Below, one piece after another: positions 16,285 to 19,525 of a stretch of DNA of 19,525 bases. The DNA comes from Armatimonadota bacterium. GTDB taxonomy: Bacteria > Armatimonadota > Fimbriimonadia > Fimbriimonadales > Fimbriimonadaceae. The DNA is taken from assembly GCA_023392285.1 (NCBI GenBank), contig JAEVZK010000038.1, forward strand, positions 1-19,525. Direction: 5' to 3'. The notes under the pieces were generated by a model that was given only the letters and a program-made list of their open reading frames with translations, did not search any database and was not told where the DNA came from. A program made the translations under genes and the position numbers. How positions within the stretch are numbered: the first letter of the stretch is position 1; each line of letters begins with the position of its first letter.

Positions 16285-16746
16285 CTAGTTCCAGTTCCAC
16301 CGATCATCGCCGAGGAGCGTTTGGATGAAGTTAAGCTGGCCGAGGTGATACCACATGTGCAGCGTCATGAATCGGACGCTGGCCCCGCGAGTGCTTGGCC
16401 CCTCCGGCGTCGTGATCGGTTCACTCAACGCCTCCTCCGAGAAGCGGTTCACCGTTTCCATTACCTTGTCGCGAGTTTGAGTGAAGGCATCGATCACCTG
16501 TGCTTTGTGGGTCAGCTCTGGCGGAGCTTTCACCCACCCTTCTGGCCACGCAAAGGGCTCTTCGCCGCGCAAGATCATGCTTGAATGATCGTTGACGAGC
16601 GAAACCTCGTAGGCGATATCGGCGACGGTTCGTGTCTTCTCAGCGAACTTTCGAGTGAAAGCTTCCTCGGGCAGGATTTCCAGATCGGAGAGAAACAAGC
16701 GATAAGCATTTTGCAGAGACTTTGTAGCGGCAGTAGAGGGTTCCAC
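16285..16746 (-). CDS. DinB-family four-helix-bundle protein
   Basis: A 153-residue protein of the DinB/YfiT-like superfamily, whose members hold a divalent metal with a His triad at the end of a four-helix bundle. Visible candidates are His54 (VNDHSSM), His130 and His134 (TLHMWYHLGQLNFIQTLLG, in part), the latter two one helical turn apart as expected. Function varies in the family (thiol transferases, damage-inducible proteins of unknown role), so none is assigned. It starts at GTG 16746, with a TAAGAT -10-like box 6 nt upstream. It ends 1 bp from the stop of the convergent lptD-like gene and lies downstream of tRNA-Leu on the same strand. Confidence 0.85.
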   Translation of the reverse strand: MEPSTAATKSLQNAYRLFLSDLEILPEEAFTRKFAEKTRTVADIAYEVSLVNDHSSMILRGEEPFAWPEGWVKAPPELTHKAQVIDAFTQTRDKVMETVNRFSEEALSEPITTPEGPSTRGASVRFMTLHMWYHLGQLNFIQTLLGDDRWNWN

Positions 16747-16752
16747 GCAGCG

Positions 16753-16758
16753 ATCTTA
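16753..16758 (-). promoter_or_regulatory. -10-like box for the DinB-family gene
   Basis: On the minus strand TAAGAT is followed by 6 nt and then the GTG start at 16746, the same geometry as the putative leaderless starts at 688 and 17291. No convincing -35 box is visible, and the tRNA-Leu gene ends 18 bp further upstream, so co-transcription with the tRNA is also possible. Confidence 0.3.
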
Positions 16759-16776
16759 CCTATCGGTCGAGTGTCG

Positions 16777-16863
<87 letters not shown>

Positions 16864-16902
16864 GGGCGAGTAGAAATGGTACCCAACTCGCGCAAGGGTA
16901 GG

Positions 16903-16908
16903 TATAAT
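16903..16908 (+). promoter_or_regulatory. Consensus -10 box for tRNA-Gln
   Basis: A perfect TATAAT lies 13 nt before the first base of the mature tRNA-Gln, which places the transcription start a few bases before the tRNA. A -35 box at the right spacing is poor (TACCCA at 16880-16885, 17-nt spacer), so the promoter may rely on the strong -10 or on an activator. Confidence 0.55.
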
Positions 16909-16921
16909 TCCTCTTCCGAGC

Positions 16922-16995
16922 TGCCCGCTCGTCTAATGGCAGGACAACAGTCTCTGGATCTGTTTATCGTGGTTCGAATCCATGGCGGGCAGCCA
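16922..16995 (+). tRNA. tRNA-Gln (anticodon CTG)
   Basis: A 74-nt gene with acceptor stem TGCCCGC/GCGGGCA, discriminator G and an encoded CCA. The loop CTCTGGA has anticodon CTG, which reads glutamine codon CAG. The anticodon stem is ACAGT/TCTGT, so its innermost pair is a T-T mismatch. The T arm is CGTGG/CCATG with loop TTCGAAT. The U-start acceptor fits glutamine tRNAs. Confidence 0.93.
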
Positions 16996-17070
16996 ATCCT
17001 CCTTTGGGCCCCCAGATCCTCCCCGCAGCTCTGGCAATCCCGATTACTTCGAAGAAGAGCGATGCCTCAA

Positions 17071-17093
17071 ATGACGTGGCGTAAGTAAAAACC
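17071..17093 (-). repeat. Fragment of a third repeat-element end beside copy 2
   Basis: Read on the minus strand, 17080-17071 is GCCACGTCAT, identical to the ten bases that open copy 1 (440-449). The ATGACGTGGCGT...AAAAACCGT stretch at 17071-17095 also recurs, slightly changed, at 17243-17268, so copy 2 is flanked by about 25-bp near-direct repeats. Beyond the ten bases the homology to the element fades, so this is either an eroded neighbouring copy or part of a duplicated insertion site. Confidence 0.45.
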
Positions 17094-17247
17094 GTCATCC
17101 CGAGTTCGAGCCGTCCCTCGGCTCGAAAGAGGGACCTGATTCTGACGGCCGCTCGTTCCTACACGCATTCGCCAACGTGCGAACAAGCAGTTGCACAGCC
17201 AGATCCCTCCGTTCCGCGCCGCAGGGCGGTGCTCCAGTCGGAATGGC
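17094..17247 (-). repeat. 154-bp terminally inverted repeat element, copy 2
   Basis: Its reverse complement aligns over the full 154 nt with copy 1 (445-598), with only small compensating shifts. The GTCATCCCGA end (17094-17103) is intact; the other end has decayed to TCGGAATGGC. The GGGATCTG and CCGTCAGA blocks and the outer thirds are well conserved, while the middle third is diverged. It fills the gap between tRNA-Gln and the ABC permease gene; the rest of 16996-17290 shows no gene. Confidence 0.8.
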
Positions 17248-17276
17248 GTGGCGTCGAATAAAACCCGTGCCTGAGT

Positions 17277-17282
17277 TACACT
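17277..17282 (+). promoter_or_regulatory. -10-like box for the ABC permease gene
   Basis: TACACT is followed by 8 nt and then ATG 17291, with no Shine-Dalgarno sequence between, which suggests a leaderless transcript. The -35 region (about 17253-17259, GTCGAAT) is weak and lies just outside the end of repeat copy 2. Confidence 0.35.
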
Positions 17283-17290
17283 AGTTTCTC

Positions 17291-18832
17291 ATGAGCTTGG
17301 TCGGGAAGGTGGGGCGGAGGAGGCCGAGAGCGATCTTTGCCCTGTTCGTCGTCTATTTGCTCCTCGCAATCGGCGCCGTCACAACCCTCTATCCGTTCAT
17401 GCTGATGGTCAGCGGTGGCTTCAAGGGTCCCACCGATCAAGACGACAACTCGGTCATTCCCAAATTCTGGTTCGATAAGGACGAGCTCTACACCAAGTAC
17501 ATCAACGACAAGTATCGCCAAGACCAGAGCGATATCGCGGCGACCCGCACCGGTGATGCCTCGGTTAACTTGGTTGGCGAGTACCGTGACTTTCTCGCCG
17601 CTTTACCCCTCGACCAATGGAAAGCGGGATTCGGTCTCGCACCCAGCCAGACCACGAGCCGCCTGGACACAGAGTACAGAGATTGGCTGCGAAGCCGCTT
17701 CCGTGGAGATATCGCCGCCTACAACCGCGCTTACCTCGAAGAGCAAACCTCATTCGATCTTGTGAGCGTGCCTGCGGAATTGTTCGACCAGCCGAAGTGG
17801 AAGCCGCGACTTGGCCAACGCTGGTCGGACTGGCTGGAATTCAAGGCGCCCTTGCCGCCGGAGTTTCGGGTGCCAATTACCGCGACCGGGCTGTACCAGA
17901 AGTGGATGAAGGGTCGCTTCCAAAATCAGTTCAATCAGGTCCCGCCTGAGTTAAGAGGAAGCGCGAAGAAAATCGAAGAACTGAGCATTCCGAACTCGGG
18001 TGAAATACGAAGCGAATTCCTCCGAACAAAGCTCCCGCCTCAATTCAAATCAGCAACGGTCGAAGAAGAATGGGCGAACAAGGTCGGCGGCGGCAAAACA
18101 ATGCCCGTCGAAGCCTTCGAACGCCAGCAGTTGGCGCAGAAGTCGAACGAGATCAAAGGGGAGATGTCCTCCCGAAACTTCCGTTACGTGCTCAGCTACA
18201 TGGCGCTGAACGGACGGGCGCTGTGGAACACCGCGATTTTCGCCTTGCTCACGATTCTCACGCAGCTCATCGTGAATCCTCTCGCCGCCTACGCGCTTTC
18301 CCGCTACCCAATCCGTGCCACGAATAAGATTCTCCTGTTCTTACTCGCCACGATGGCCTTCCCAGCGGAAGTGGCAGCGATACCATCGTTCCTCCTGCTC
18401 AAAGATCTCGGACTCCTCAACACGTTCGCGGCCCTCGTCCTCCCCACTGCGGCGAGCGGTTACATGATCTTCCTGCTGAAGGGCTTTTTCGACTCACTTC
18501 CAACCGAGCTGTTCGAGGCTGGGCAACTCGATGGCGCGAAGGAGATCACCTTGATGATGCGGATCGCGCTTCCGCTCAGCAAACCGGTTCTCGGGTACCT
18601 CGCGCTGCTCGCCTTCATGGCCGCCTACGGAACGTTCCTCTATGCCTTCCTGGTGGCTCAAGATCAGCGGATGTGGACGATCATGGTGTTCATCTACCAG
18701 CTTCAAACCGCCGGTGCTCCGAGAGCCGTTCTGATGGCTGCTTTTACACTCGCCGCAATTCCGACGCTGCTGATCTTCCTGCTCTGCCAAAACGTCATCA
18801 TGAAGGGCATCATCCTTCCGGGAGAACGCTAA
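17291..18832 (+). CDS. MalG-type ABC transporter permease with a large repetitive insertion
   Basis: A 513-residue inner-membrane protein. From about residue 300 it is a standard carbohydrate-type ABC permease core (BPD_transp_1), with the cytoplasmic EAA loop EAGQLDGAKEI from Glu409 that docks to the ATPase, and five C-terminal membrane segments. The first membrane segment is at about 14-37 with the usual LYPFMLMVSGGFK following. Between the first two segments, about residues 45-300, lies an extra hydrophilic region, probably outside the cytoplasm, with repeated [YW]xx[FW][LM]-type units at about 97, 128, 177, 202 and 239. Typical MalG-like permeases have about 280 residues in total. The substrate is probably a sugar or similar solute, but no binding protein, ATPase or partner permease is in the window. 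The stop abuts the start of the riboflavin synthase gene. Confidence 0.85.
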   Translation: MSLVGKVGRRRPRAIFALFVVYLLLAIGAVTTLYPFMLMVSGGFKGPTDQDDNSVIPKFWFDKDELYTKYINDKYRQDQSDIAATRTGDASVNLVGEYRDFLAALPLDQWKAGFGLAPSQTTSRLDTEYRDWLRSRFRGDIAAYNRAYLEEQTSFDLVSVPAELFDQPKWKPRLGQRWSDWLEFKAPLPPEFRVPITATGLYQKWMKGRFQNQFNQVPPELRGSAKKIEELSIPNSGEIRSEFLRTKLPPQFKSATVEEEWANKVGGGKTMPVEAFERQQLAQKSNEIKGEMSSRNFRYVLSYMALNGRALWNTAIFALLTILTQLIVNPLAAYALSRYPIRATNKILLFLLATMAFPAEVAAIPSFLLLKDLGLLNTFAALVLPTAASGYMIFLLKGFFDSLPTELFEAGQLDGAKEITLMMRIALPLSKPVLGYLALLAFMAAYGTFLYAFLVAQDQRMWTIMVFIYQLQTAGAPRAVLMAAFTLAAIPTLLIFLLCQNVIMKGIILPGER

Positions 18833-19426
18833 ATGTTTACGGGAATTATTGAGACGGTGGGAGAGCTTCGCTCGTTGAATGGGTGCCGGCTGATCGTGCA
18901 GGCAGACACCGCCGCATGGCCTGATCCCATTGCGGTTGGCGAGAGCATTGCAAATAACGGCTGCTGCCTCACGGTGGTCGACTTCACCCCCGAGTCGCTT
19001 GAGTTCGACCTGAGTGAGGAAACTGTGGCCAAGACGACATTCGGCGAACTGCGCCCGGGAAGCAAGATCAATCTTGAGCGTGCGATGCGGGCGGACGGAC
19101 GTTTCGGGGGCCATATCGTGCAGGGGCACGTAGATGGGACCGCTCGCATCGCGGAGATTAGGCCGACCGCAGATGCGACCATCTTCCGCTTCGAATTCCC
19201 TTCAGACAAGCGCGGATTTTTAGTTGAAAAGGGATCGGTCACGCTGGACGGGATTTCGCTCACGGTCGTCGATCTGAAGGAGGATGCGTTCGAAGTTTGG
19301 GTGATTCCGCACACGTTGAGCCATACCAACTTGTCTGATAAGAGCGTGGGTGATCGGGTGAACCTGGAATTCGACGTGATCGCGAAGTACGTGGCCAACT
19401 TGATGAACAGAGACGGCAACTCCTGA
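18833..19426 (+). CDS. ribE: Riboflavin synthase, alpha subunit
   Basis: A 197-residue enzyme that dismutates two 6,7-dimethyl-8-ribityllumazine molecules to riboflavin, the last step of riboflavin synthesis. Two lumazine-binding repeats are visible: the first begins MFTGIIE and contains NGCCLTVV at about 43-50; the second begins near 94 with GGHIVQGHVDG and contains DGISLTVV, followed by VIPHTLSHTNL. The length is normal. It starts directly after the TAA of the ABC permease gene with no gap, so it is read from the permease transcript. No other rib gene and no FMN riboswitch is in the window. The coupling to a transporter is unusual, and nothing else shows that the permease handles flavins. 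Confidence 0.96.
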   Translation: MFTGIIETVGELRSLNGCRLIVQADTAAWPDPIAVGESIANNGCCLTVVDFTPESLEFDLSEETVAKTTFGELRPGSKINLERAMRADGRFGGHIVQGHVDGTARIAEIRPTADATIFRFEFPSDKRGFLVEKGSVTLDGISLTVVDLKEDAFEVWVIPHTLSHTNLSDKSVGDRVNLEFDVIAKYVANLMNRDGNS

Positions 19427-19466
19427 CGAGCTGAACCCGAGCACCTTTTCAATCGTCTGATAAGGC

Positions 19467-19525
19467 ATGCTGCTGACCGCTGCCGCCGCATTGGCGATGC
19501 TCCAAACTGACCACTGGCCCGAGAA
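19467..19525 (+). CDS. Possible start of an exported protein (runs off the window)
   Basis: From ATG 19467 the frame is open to the window end and begins MLLTAAAALAMLQTDHWPE, which looks like a short Ala/Leu-rich signal sequence. AAGG lies only 1 nt before the ATG, too close for a good ribosome binding site. Only 19 codons are visible, so both the gene and its start are tentative. Confidence 0.35.
   Translation, partial: MLLTAAAALAMLQTDHWPE

Noticed and set aside
17240..17290. Intrinsic terminator formed by the right arm of repeat copy 2
   Set aside because: The arms can pair, but no T-run follows the stem in either direction.
18780..18835. FMN riboswitch before riboflavin synthase
   Set aside because: There is no intergenic space at all before the start codon, and no RFN-like sequence is visible upstream within the permease gene.
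18494..19491. Minus-strand ORFs of 211 and 220 codons opposite the permease end and riboflavin synthase
   Set aside because: Both lie opposite confidently identified genes and their translations lack any domain.

Overview
The window looks like a chromosomal segment of a diderm (two-membrane) bacterium of moderately high GC. An LptF/LptG-type permease next to an LptD/OstA-type outer-membrane protein implies an outer membrane with LPS-like glycolipid. Other protein features, GTG/TTG starts, tight start/stop overlaps and possible leaderless promoters would suit Armatimonadota (Fimbriimonadia-like) or a related lineage. That placement is an impression from protein style, not a proven assignment.

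Layout. (1) 1-360, minus: the N-terminus of a secreted protein, with a hairpin directly before its start. (2) 361-687: no gene; it holds the hairpin, a 154-bp terminally inverted repeat element and a sigma-70-like promoter for the next gene. (3) 688-3911, plus: a P1B-4-type metal ATPase followed by a BaiN/HI0933-type flavoprotein. (4) 8770 to 3886, minus: a small lipoprotein and mannose-1-phosphate guanylyltransferase, then a four-gene coupled string (membrane protein with a degenerate cyclase domain, lipB, rnhB, yraN). (5) 8824-16283, plus: glnE, plsY, an unrecognised membrane protein with a zinc ribbon, an lptF/G-type permease and an lptD-like gene, nearly all joined by 4-bp overlaps. (6) 16285-16995: a DinB-family gene and tRNA-Leu(CAG) on minus, then tRNA-Gln(CTG) on plus. 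(7) 16996-17290: a second, inverted copy of the repeat element plus a fragment of a third. (8) 17291-19426, plus: a MalG-type ABC permease with a very large repetitive insertion, then riboflavin synthase. (9) 19467 to the end: the possible N-terminus of an exported protein.

How the genes fit together. The glnE-to-lptD string combines nitrogen-status control of glutamine synthetase, the first acylation step of phospholipid synthesis and glycolipid export, so it reads as an envelope-biogenesis operon with one unknown member (12056-12859). The minus string mixes protein lipoylation, RNA:DNA hybrid removal and a YraN-type nuclease behind a putative membrane sensor. ManC, which makes GDP-mannose, fits polysaccharide synthesis.

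Most of the window is housekeeping. The parts that go beyond this are the repeat family, the permease insertion, the degenerate cyclase protein, the Cys/His-rich insertion in the ATPase, and the unknown zinc-ribbon protein in the envelope operon. I see no CRISPR array, phage gene, transposase or obvious defence system.
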